NCBI GenBank assembly: GCA_045593645.1
Contig: JAZNWZ010000052.1
Location: 1-8,043, forward strand
Source: Fimenecus sp045593645
Lineage (GTDB): Bacteria; Bacillota; Clostridia; Oscillospirales; Acutalibacteraceae
Reading direction: 5' to 3'
Length of the DNA stretch: 8,043 nucleotides
In this document: piece by piece, positions 1 through 4,614 of the stretch
Numbering within the stretch: position 1 is the stretch's first letter
Layout of the letters: each line of letters opens with the position of its first letter
Translations under genes and position numbers: made by a program
The notes under the pieces: model-generated
The model's input: the letters and a program-made list of their open reading frames with translations, nothing else
Databases searched by the model: none
Told to the model about the DNA's origin: nothing

Positions 1-45
1 GATAAAATCACAGTTTACGAAGACGGTACAGTTACTATTGAGTAA
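1..45 (+). CDS. Aconitase X small (swivel, DUF126-type) subunit, C-terminal end only
   Basis: Only the last 14 codons and the TAA stop are present; the gene enters from the left edge. The peptide DKITVYEDGTVTIE matches the C-terminus of the small subunit encoded at 465-905 on the other strand, differing by one residue (Ile for Val). At the DNA level 40 of 45 bases agree; four of the five differences are synonymous and the fifth is the conservative Ile/Val change. This is therefore the end of a paralogous AcnX small-subunit gene, kept under selection, and convergent with the complete copy. A terminator begins 11 bp after the stop. Whether a paralogous large subunit lies upstream cannot be seen. 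Confidence 0.82.
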   Translation, partial: DKITVYEDGTVTIE

Positions 46-55
46 ATTAAATCTT

Positions 56-88
56 GTGGGGTTGTCAATGATGACCCCACGTTTTTTT
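56..88 (+). terminator. Rho-independent terminator of the upstream AcnX-type gene
   Basis: An 11-bp stem (56-66 with 70-80, core GTGGGGT, with internal G-T pairs) closes a 3-base loop and is followed by seven T residues at 82-88. It lies just after the stop codon at 45 and before the tRNA promoter, so it separates the two transcription units. Confidence 0.88.
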
Positions 89-98
89 ATAAAAACTC

Positions 99-127
99 TT
101 GATTTTATTTTGTGTTTCTTATATAAT
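99..127 (+). promoter_or_regulatory. Sigma-A-type promoter of tRNA-Ser
   Basis: TTGATT at 99-104 and TATAAT at 122-127 are separated by 17 bp. Transcription would start near 134, about 10 bp before the mature tRNA 5' end at 144. The gene therefore has its own promoter between the preceding terminator and the tRNA. Confidence 0.8.
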
Positions 128-143
128 ACTTAACTGTTGACAC

Positions 144-236
144 GGAGAGTTGTCCGAGCTGGTCGAAGGAGCACGATTGGAAATCGTGTAAACTGCTAAA
201 ACGGTTTCGAGGGTTCGAATCCCTTGCTCTCCGCCA
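144..236 (+). tRNA. tRNA-Ser (anticodon GGA), CCA encoded
   Basis: The full class II cloverleaf can be folded. The acceptor is 144-150 with 226-232, ending in a T-G pair. The D arm uses 153-155 with 168-170. The anticodon stem is 172-176 with 184-188, and the loop TTGGAAA puts anticodon GGA at 179-181. A long variable arm (stem 190-195 with 202-207) is diagnostic for serine. The T arm is 209-213 with 221-225. The discriminator G is at 233 and the CCA end at 234-236. It should read UCC and UCU codons. The last 23 bases, plus the next three A residues, are repeated exactly at 396-421 (see the repeat entries). Confidence 0.97.
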
Positions 237-239
237 AAA
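214..239 (+). repeat. Direct repeat copy 1: tRNA-Ser 3' end, att-like
   Basis: These 26 bases run from the T loop through the acceptor 3' strand and CCA, plus three A residues. They are repeated without mismatch at 396-421. A short exact duplication of a tRNA 3' end is the usual mark left by site-specific integration, with the intact tRNA at one end and an orphan 3' fragment at the other. No integrase is visible here, so this reading is inference. Confidence 0.7.
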
Positions 240-276
240 TAATGCTGATACCTTTTTGGTGTCAGCATTATTTTTT
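238..276 (+). terminator. Rho-independent terminator after tRNA-Ser
   Basis: A 15-bp stem (238-252 with 258-272, one T-G pair) closes a TTTTT loop and runs into a T tract at 271-276. It begins two bases after the encoded CCA end, so it ends the monocistronic tRNA transcript. Confidence 0.85.
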
Positions 277-421
277 ATTAGACATAATAATAGGGATTTG
301 AACCCGCAGGGTCTGAGTGTTAAGAAAACAGTCTGGGAGACTGTTTTTAGCGAAGAGCACAATGCGAATCCACCATTCGCATTGTGAGTCTATAATTCGA
401 ATCCCTTGCTCTCCGCCAAAA
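277..421. repeat. Small structured element between tRNA-Ser and its duplicated 3' end
   Basis: No convincing gene lies here, but the stretch is highly structured. It has a T-arm-like sequence in inverse orientation (GGGATTTGAACCC, 293-305). It has a 10-bp perfect hairpin (325-334 with 338-347, loop GGG) and a 12-bp perfect hairpin (358-369 with 375-386, loop CCACC). It ends with the exact 26-base copy of the tRNA-Ser 3' end (396-421). AGGGATTTGAA at 292-302 and TTCGAATCCCT at 396-406 form an 11-bp inverted repeat with one mismatch, giving the look of a tiny element with terminal inverted repeats. It could be a non-autonomous mobile repeat, the scar of an excised integrative element, or the remnant of a duplicated tRNA. 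It has no protein of its own. Confidence 0.6.
396..421 (+). repeat. Direct repeat copy 2: orphan tRNA-Ser 3' end
   Basis: Exact copy of the tRNA-Ser T loop, acceptor 3' strand and CCA, but without any matching acceptor 5' strand, D arm or anticodon arm upstream. It cannot be a functional tRNA. It sits 182 bp downstream of the genuine copy and directly abuts the next terminator. Confidence 0.8.
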
Positions 422-453
422 AAATTAGAGCCTATCGATTGATAGGCTCTTTT
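418..453. terminator. Bidirectional terminator between the tRNA element and the AcnX operon
   Basis: A perfect 10-bp stem (427-436 with 441-450, core GAGCCTATC) closes a GATT loop. On the minus strand the stem is followed by AA and then seven T residues (A run at 418-424), which suits the AcnX operon whose stop is at 465. On the plus strand it is followed by TTTTC, so it can also stop read-through from the tRNA side. Confidence 0.85.
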
Positions 454-464
454 CTTATGTTTAA

Positions 465-905
465 TTATTCAACTGTAACTGTTCCGTCTTCATAAACTGT
501 GATTTTATCACCTGTTTTAACTGTGTTAAGGAATTCTTCACCAAGACAGTCAACTGTTGGCATTGGAGTATCTGTCCAAACTGAACCGATGATTGCACCT
601 GCAGCTGCAAGTGAGTCAATATGCTCTGAGAAAAGCATACAAGCAGGGCATCTTTCCATAACCTTTGCACAATAAAGAACAAGACCACCTGTTGTTGAGC
701 CAATTGTCTGTGGTAAGCAAAGTGCTGTACCTACCATTGGCTTTTCATAGATATCAGCGTTGTTTTGGTCGCCACATTTTGCTTCTTTATCGCCAAATTG
801 TAATGCACCTTGGAAGGAAGCAAGTGTATTAAAACCACCGTGTGAAACAAGAGCAGTAGCAACTGCTTTTCCAGGAACTACTGGACGGCCTTTAAAAGTT
901 TTCAT
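465..905 (-). CDS. Aconitase X (AcnX) small subunit, swivel domain (DUF126-type)
   Basis: A 146-residue protein of the small-subunit family of aconitase X dehydratases, homologous to the swivel domain of aconitase-type enzymes. In archaea this family is the small subunit of phosphomevalonate dehydratase; in bacteria relatives act as cis-3-hydroxy-L-proline dehydratase. Family features seen are the N-terminal GRPVVPGKAVATALVS strand region, GSTTGGLVLY near residue 70 (the family's G-S-[ST]-T-G loop), and a D-x-L-x-x-x-GAI-type segment near 100. I start at the ATG at 903-905, preceded by AGGAGG with a 9-base gap; an upstream in-frame extension lies inside the large-subunit gene and is unsupported. 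That ribosome site lies within the end of the large-subunit gene, whose stop is one base before this start, so the two are translationally coupled. The substrate is not evident. Confidence 0.9.
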   Translation of the reverse strand: MKTFKGRPVVPGKAVATALVSHGGFNTLASFQGALQFGDKEAKCGDQNNADIYEKPMVGTALCLPQTIGSTTGGLVLYCAKVMERCPACMLFSEHIDSLAAAGAIIGSVWTDTPMPTVDCLGEEFLNTVKTGDKITVYEDGTVTVE

Positions 906-906
906 T

Positions 907-2187
907 TTATTTTGCCTCCTTTGTAATAATATCAAGAATCTCTTCGCTTGTATAGTAACGAGATGTTGTATATGTACGAAGTTTATTTGAGTTTGTGATT
1001 ACAGGCATCTTCTTTGCAAGTGGGTTGTTCATATACATAAGAGGACAAATGTAACTAAGAACTACACCAGTTGATTGAAGTTTTGCATATAAATCAGTCT
1101 TCTTAAACTCATCACAAACTGCTGGTGGAGCTGTAAATACTGTAGGAACAGATACTTTCTTAAGACCATTCTTTTGAAGTCCTTCATAAACATTTACTGT
1201 CCACTCTTTAAGCTGAGCCATTGTCATATGTGGGCAACCAACGAAGCAAAGCTTTGGAGTAGCATCAGGATTTTTCCACATAACAGGATATGAAGCCTTA
1301 ACTCTTTCAAGTTCAGCATCATCAATAACATAAACTTGAGCGTTTTCTGCTACAATAGCATCACCCATTTCTGCTGCTTCAGGTGTAAGACCTGCAATAT
1401 GATAAAGACCAACTGCACCGTTTGATGCACAAGCTGCACCAAAGTCTTTAAGATATGCCTTATTATCAGCATTAAGCTCAGTACCGAGCCATTCATTCAT
1501 ACCTTTAACATAAGGAACATCTTCCATAACCTTCATACCGATAGCAGAGCCGAGAATTTGTGCTTCAGGTTTCTTTGAGCACTTAACTTCAACAATCCAA
1601 GTTGCTTTTCTGCCTTCGTCAGTAAGAAGACCAAAATCAGGAACAAAGCCTGCAATTGAGCCCATCATTTCAATAAGACCTGAGTTACGGTTGCAACGAG
1701 CACCAATTACTGAGTTTGCATATGCAACAGCACTTGATTCTGCCCAAGAAAGAATATCGCCTTTCTTTGGTGTGTTGCCTACCTCGTCAAGATAACAAGC
1801 ACAAGTATATGCATTGTCGTCAAGAAGACCCATTTTACGAAGTTGTTCGTTATATGAATCTTGCTTTGAATACATAAACTTTTTGAAAACAAAGTTCTTT
1901 AAGAAATCTGATGGAACATTTGGGTCAAAAGGTTTAGGGTCAACTGAAAACTTTTGTTTTGATACAACACCCGCATTAAGAAGTTGGTCCATTAAATCAA
2001 AAACAGGAGTCATCATTTTAAGACCAAAGCTTGTAACAAGATGTCCCTTATCACTTGTAACAGGAACCATTCTTTCAGCACCAAAGGTTTCACCATACAT
2101 AACAAGGGTTTTCATAACCTTAGCCATTACTTCGCCTTGTTCGCCATTAAGCATTGCCTGCTGTTCAGCAGTTAATTGCATTGCCAT
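907..2187 (-). CDS. Aconitase X (AcnX) catalytic large subunit (DUF521-type dehydratase)
   Basis: A 426-residue iron-sulfur hydro-lyase of the aconitase X family, working as a complex with the small subunit encoded just downstream. Seen in order: the N-terminal LTAEQQAMLNGEQGE block; TSDKGHLV near residue 44; the Cys pair TCAC (C129, C131); the family signature WAESSAVAYANSVIGAR at 148-164; GCPH at 317-320 (C318); a late C-P (C381); and a C-terminal TNSNKLRTY segment. The Cys residues fit cluster or metal binding, but which ones bind is inferred from the family. I prefer the ATG at 2185-2187, since AGAGGTG sits 6 bases upstream; a GTG at 2196 would overlap that site. Related enzymes dehydrate phosphomevalonate (archaea) or cis-3-hydroxy-L-proline (bacteria). 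Neither mevalonate nor proline genes are adjacent, so the substrate is open. Confidence 0.92.
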   Translation of the reverse strand: MAMQLTAEQQAMLNGEQGEVMAKVMKTLVMYGETFGAERMVPVTSDKGHLVTSFGLKMMTPVFDLMDQLLNAGVVSKQKFSVDPKPFDPNVPSDFLKNFVFKKFMYSKQDSYNEQLRKMGLLDDNAYTCACYLDEVGNTPKKGDILSWAESSAVAYANSVIGARCNRNSGLIEMMGSIAGFVPDFGLLTDEGRKATWIVEVKCSKKPEAQILGSAIGMKVMEDVPYVKGMNEWLGTELNADNKAYLKDFGAACASNGAVGLYHIAGLTPEAAEMGDAIVAENAQVYVIDDAELERVKASYPVMWKNPDATPKLCFVGCPHMTMAQLKEWTVNVYEGLQKNGLKKVSVPTVFTAPPAVCDEFKKTDLYAKLQSTGVVLSYICPLMYMNNPLAKKMPVITNSNKLRTYTTSRYYTSEEILDIITKEAK

Positions 2188-2211
2188 ATTAAGCACCTCT
2201 TTAATAAAATA

Positions 2212-2265
2212 TTAACAAATACATTCTACTCTCAAATCAACATAGTGTCAATGATAATTTGTTAA
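2212..2265. promoter_or_regulatory. Inverted repeat flanking the AcnX promoter, possible operator
   Basis: TTAACAAAT at 2212-2220 and its exact reverse complement ATTTGTTAA at 2257-2265 bracket the -35 and -10 boxes almost symmetrically, about 45 bp between arm centres. This could be a pair of repressor half-sites, but in such AT-rich DNA a 9-bp match may be chance. Confidence 0.3.
2223..2251 (-). promoter_or_regulatory. Sigma-A-type promoter of the AcnX operon
   Basis: Read on the minus strand, TTGACA (2246-2251, perfect consensus) is separated by 17 bp from TAGAAT (2223-2228). Transcription would start about 30 bases before the start codon at 2187. The promoter lies between the cotJ terminator and the AcnX large-subunit gene. 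Confidence 0.82.
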
Positions 2266-2276
2266 ATTTTTCACTA

Positions 2277-2302
2277 AATTAAAAGTGGGAGTAGCCTCCC
2301 AC
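2277..2302 (-). terminator. Rho-independent terminator of the cotJ operon
   Basis: On the minus strand GTGGGAG (2296-2302) and CTCCCAC (2285-2291) form a perfect 7-bp GC-rich stem with a four-base loop, followed by TTTTAATTT. It begins four bases after the cotJC stop. Confidence 0.85.
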
Positions 2303-2306
2303 CTTC

Positions 2307-2948
2307 TTATTTAAAGTTCCTTCTATTTTTATTAATATTTGTTTTAAAGCATTGCTTATCAAAGCTAGGATTAAATGCGTAGAAATTCTTTTCATCAAGC
2401 TTGTTAGTTACTAGTTGCAAACCTTCACCGAATCTTTGATAGTGAACAATTTCTCTTTCACGCAAAAATTTAATTGGGTCTCTTACATCAGGGTCATCAA
2501 CAAGTCTTAAAATATTGTCATAGGTTGTTCTTGCTTTTTGTTCTGCAGCAAGGTCTTCATGCAAGTCTGTTATTACATCACCTTTTGATTGTAAATACAT
2601 TGCAGAGAATGGTGTTCCACTTGCTGCTACTGGATAAAGACCTGTTGTATGGTCAACAAAGTATTTATCAAATCCACTTTTCTTAATTTCGTCTATTGTT
2701 AGGTTTCTTGTAAGCTGATATACAATAGCACCTACCATTTCCAAGTGTGAAAGCTCTTCAGTTGCTATATCAGTTAATAAGCCTTTAAGTTCTGGTAATG
2801 GCATACCATATCTTTGAGAAAAATATCTCATTGATGCTGCTAATTCACCATCAGGACCGCCAAACTGTGAAATTATTACTTGCGCTAACTTTGGATTTGG
2901 ATTTTTAATTTTTACTGGATATTGTAATTTTTTCTCATACTGAAACAC
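2307..2948 (-). CDS. cotJC: Spore coat protein CotJC, manganese-catalase family
   Basis: A 213-residue ferritin-like protein related to dimanganese catalase, expected in the inner spore coat with CotJA and CotJB. The YEKKLQYPV start and the NFYAFNPSFDK end are typical of CotJC. The metal-ligand pattern of manganese catalase is intact: E35, E65 and H68 (EELSHLE), E136 (EQKAR) and H169, with the same spacings as in the characterised Lactobacillus enzyme (three residues between the second and third ligands, 33 between the last two). Peroxide breakdown is thus plausible. I choose the GTG at 2946-2948 because it aligns with the family N-terminus; it shares one base with the cotJB TAG stop. A TTG at 2954 is the alternative and has better spacing from GGAG. 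About 15 basic, Asn-rich residues follow the usual FDK end. Confidence 0.94.
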   Translation of the reverse strand: MFQYEKKLQYPVKIKNPNPKLAQVIISQFGGPDGELAASMRYFSQRYGMPLPELKGLLTDIATEELSHLEMVGAIVYQLTRNLTIDEIKKSGFDKYFVDHTTGLYPVAASGTPFSAMYLQSKGDVITDLHEDLAAEQKARTTYDNILRLVDDPDVRDPIKFLREREIVHYQRFGEGLQLVTNKLDEKNFYAFNPSFDKQCFKTNINKNRRNFK

Positions 2949-3196
2949 TAACAATCACACTCCGTATATTCCCAAGGCCAAGGATTTTTAACCCAAGCAA
3001 GTCCACTACCAGACTCATGAGTTAAAGGACCAAAGCATTCTTCATATTCTTCAGTTAATTCTTTTGCTCTTTGAGTATATTTTTTATGCATTTCTAATGC
3101 TTTTTCATCACAAGGATGTGTATCAAGATAAAGATGCAACTCCCAAGCTGCGAACTTTACGCTTGATAATTCTCTCATAAGTTTACATTTATCCAC
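2948..3196 (-). CDS. cotJB: Spore coat protein CotJB
   Basis: An 82-residue CotJB-family protein. Key family stretches are WELHLYLDTHP near residues 18-28, an EYEECFGPLT segment near 50, and WVKNPWPWE near the C-terminus. It ends in a Cys-containing TECDC tail. The chosen start is a GTG at 3194-3196, with GGGGG about 8 bases upstream and an N-terminal length matching relatives. An ATG at 3209-3211 would add five residues but lacks a ribosome site. The gene overlaps the end of cotJA and its stop overlaps the cotJC start, so the three are translationally coupled. Its molecular role beyond coat assembly is not known from the sequence. Confidence 0.92.
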   Translation of the reverse strand: MDKCKLMRELSSVKFAAWELHLYLDTHPCDEKALEMHKKYTQRAKELTEEYEECFGPLTHESGSGLAWVKNPWPWEYTECDC

Positions 3197-3371
3197 AGCA
3201 CTTACCCCCATAGAACTTTTTATCTAATTCAGGAAAAAGCGTGCCATTTTCTAATGCTTCACAACTCTTATAAGTTATTAGTTCAGTTTGAAAAGGAACA
3301 TACGCCATTGCCAAAACTGTATTAACAGGAAGTTTTGGCATTGTTGTACAAAGGCAATTATTTTCTTCCAT
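3189..3371 (-). CDS. cotJA: Spore coat associated protein CotJA
   Basis: A 60-residue CotJA-family protein. The LAMAYVPFQ segment (residues 20-28) and a Pro-rich early part (MPKLPVNTV) are typical, and the C-terminus is glycine- and cysteine-rich (GGKCCG). The start is the ATG at 3369-3371, preceded by AAGGAG about 9 bases upstream; a longer frame beginning MHRKIKRRLI lacks that spacing. It is first in the cotJABC operon, whose product is laid down in the forming spore coat during sporulation, and it overlaps cotJB by 8 bases. There are four Cys in 60 residues. Confidence 0.92.
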   Translation of the reverse strand: MEENNCLCTTMPKLPVNTVLAMAYVPFQTELITYKSCEALENGTLFPELDKKFYGGKCCG

Positions 3372-3412
3372 AATCAATCTCCTTTTTATTTTTCTGTGCA
3401 TTGCACTATTAC

Positions 3413-3441
3413 ATATTATGCAAATTTGGACAATTTGTTAT
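3413..3441 (-). promoter_or_regulatory. Candidate sigma-E-like sporulation promoter for cotJABC
   Basis: On the minus strand CATAATAT (3413-3420) fits the CATAnnnT pattern of sigma-E -10 regions. An ATA core (3439-3441) lies 18 bp upstream, within the accepted range. cotJ operons are known sigma-E targets in Bacillus. The match is loose and the region is AT-rich, so this is tentative. Confidence 0.3.
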
Positions 3442-3443
3442 TG

Positions 3444-3472
3444 TTGAAAAAATTTATTATTACTGTTATAAT
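3444..3472 (+). promoter_or_regulatory. Strong sigma-A promoter of the nucleoside catabolic operon
   Basis: TTGAAA (3444-3449) and a perfect TATAAT (3467-3472) are 17 bp apart, with an extended -10 TG at 3464-3465. Transcription would start near 3479, just before the ribosome site GAGGTG of the first gene. It is back to back with the cotJ operon's promoter region. I see no clear operator. Confidence 0.82.
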
Positions 3473-3491
3473 ACACTCGAGGTGTGGTTGG

Positions 3492-3947
3492 ATGAATATA
3501 GAAAAAAATCAAAGTAATAAGCAAGAGAAATTCATTGATAAATTTAAAGATTTAGAAAGTGTTTCAAAAGCAAAGTTTATTTTACTTTTTCTTATTTGTG
3601 TTTTTCTCTTTGTACTTGTTATTGAAGGCTTGGTTGCTAACAGATATCTTCACAAGCTTGTTTCTGGAGATTCGGTAAATGGATTTTCTGTAGAAATAAA
3701 AACAACAAAATCAATTGAAGATGTTTTTCCTGATATAACGTCTTTAGATAGCACAGAGACAACGTGTCTTGCAGGTGCAAAATCTTACATAATAAATACA
3801 GAAAGTAAAAAAATACATTTTCGTGATTGTTATGTATTAGAAAACACTTCCGACGAAAAGAAAAAAAGTGTAATTCTAACAGATGAGGAATTAGAAGAAT
3901 ATTTAAATAATGGATACGAAGTTTGTAAAAAATGTGGAGGAAATTAA
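3492..3947 (+). CDS. Membrane-anchored protein with extracytoplasmic Ada-like zinc knuckle, function unknown
   Basis: A 151-residue protein. Residues 1-27 are charged; 28-48 (AKFILLFLICVFLFVLVIEG region) form one membrane helix; about 100 residues follow, probably outside the cell. The C-terminal part has YIINTESKKIHFRDC, then CKKCGG, with H109, C113, C145 and C148 as probable zinc ligands. This resembles the Ada-type metal-binding module often fused to secreted nucleases or competence proteins in Gram-positives. The ATG at 3492 has GAGGTG 7 bases upstream; the open frame extends upstream without a start signal. It is the first gene of the operon, and the deoC ribosome site lies inside its 3' end, so it is co-expressed with nucleoside catabolism. 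A role in handling extracellular DNA or in sensing is inference only. Confidence 0.75.
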   Translation: MNIEKNQSNKQEKFIDKFKDLESVSKAKFILLFLICVFLFVLVIEGLVANRYLHKLVSGDSVNGFSVEIKTTKSIEDVFPDITSLDSTETTCLAGAKSYIINTESKKIHFRDCYVLENTSDEKKKSVILTDEELEEYLNNGYEVCKKCGGN

Positions 3948-3948
3948 T

Positions 3949-4614
3949 ATGAACATTAACGAAATCTTATCAAAGGTTGACCATACATTATTATCACAAA
4001 GTGCTACTTGGGATGAAATCAAAGCAATTTGTGATGATGGAATGAAATACAACACAGCATCTGTTTGTATTCCTGCGTCTTATGTTAAACAAGCAAAGGA
4101 ATATGTGGGTGAAAAACTTGCAATCTGTACTGTTATAGGTTTCCCAAACGGATATTCAACAACCGCAACAAAAGTTTTTGAAACTGCAGATGCCATTAAA
4201 AACGGTGCTGACGAAATTGATATGGTTATCAATGTTGGTTGGTTAAAGGATAAAAAGTATAATGATATACTCGACGAAATCAACGCTATTAAAGATGCCT
4301 GTAATGGAAAAATCTTGAAAGTTATTATTGAAACTTGTCTTTTAACAGATCAGGAAAAAATTAAAATGTGTGAAATTGTTTCAAATTCAAATTCTGATTT
4401 TATCAAAACATCAACAGGTTTTTCGACAGGTGGAGCAACAAAGGCTGATATTGAGCTTTTTGCAAAGCATACTACTAATAGTAAGAAAATTAAGGCTGCA
4501 GGTGGAATTGCATCAATTGAAGATGCTGAAGATTTTATTAACCTTGGTGCATCACGACTTGGTACAAGCAGAATAGTAAAAATCGTTAAAAACGAACAAG
4601 GTAGTGGGTATTAA
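3949..4614 (+). CDS. deoC: Deoxyribose-phosphate aldolase
   Basis: A 221-residue class I aldolase that splits 2-deoxyribose-5-phosphate into glyceraldehyde-3-phosphate and acetaldehyde in the cytoplasm. It is the last step of deoxynucleoside breakdown. The DHTLL start, D91 (EIDMVINVG), Schiff-base K153 (FIKTSTGF) and activating K182 (KIKAAGGI) match the catalytic set of the E. coli enzyme. The length is normal. The start is the ATG at 3949 with GGAGG 8 bases upstream; the open frame upstream overlaps the preceding gene and is not used. The stop shares one base with the deoB start. Confidence 0.97.
   Translation: MNINEILSKVDHTLLSQSATWDEIKAICDDGMKYNTASVCIPASYVKQAKEYVGEKLAICTVIGFPNGYSTTATKVFETADAIKNGADEIDMVINVGWLKDKKYNDILDEINAIKDACNGKILKVIIETCLLTDQEKIKMCEIVSNSNSDFIKTSTGFSTGGATKADIELFAKHTTNSKKIKAAGGIASIEDAEDFINLGASRLGTSRIVKIVKNEQGSGY

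Noticed and set aside
283..310. Possible minus-strand tRNA suggested by the T-arm-like GGGATTTGAACCC
   Set aside because: Only a 3-bp T stem forms, and no matching acceptor, anticodon arm or CCA end could be found around it.
325..348. Hairpin followed by TTTTT as an extra terminator
   Set aside because: The T residues are part of the stem itself and no gene ends just upstream, so I treat it as part of the repeat element.
105..362. Open frame on the minus strand across the tRNA region, containing ARDSNPRNRFSS
   Set aside because: It is the antisense of tRNA-Ser and its terminator. The DSNP peptide is the well-known false translation of a reverse-complement T arm.
760..990. 76-codon plus-strand frame over the AcnX subunit junction
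   Set aside because: Shadow of the two real minus-strand genes, with no ribosome site.
1814..2215. 133-codon open frame on the plus strand
   Set aside because: It lies antisense within the well-supported AcnX large subunit and has no ribosome site or recognisable motif.
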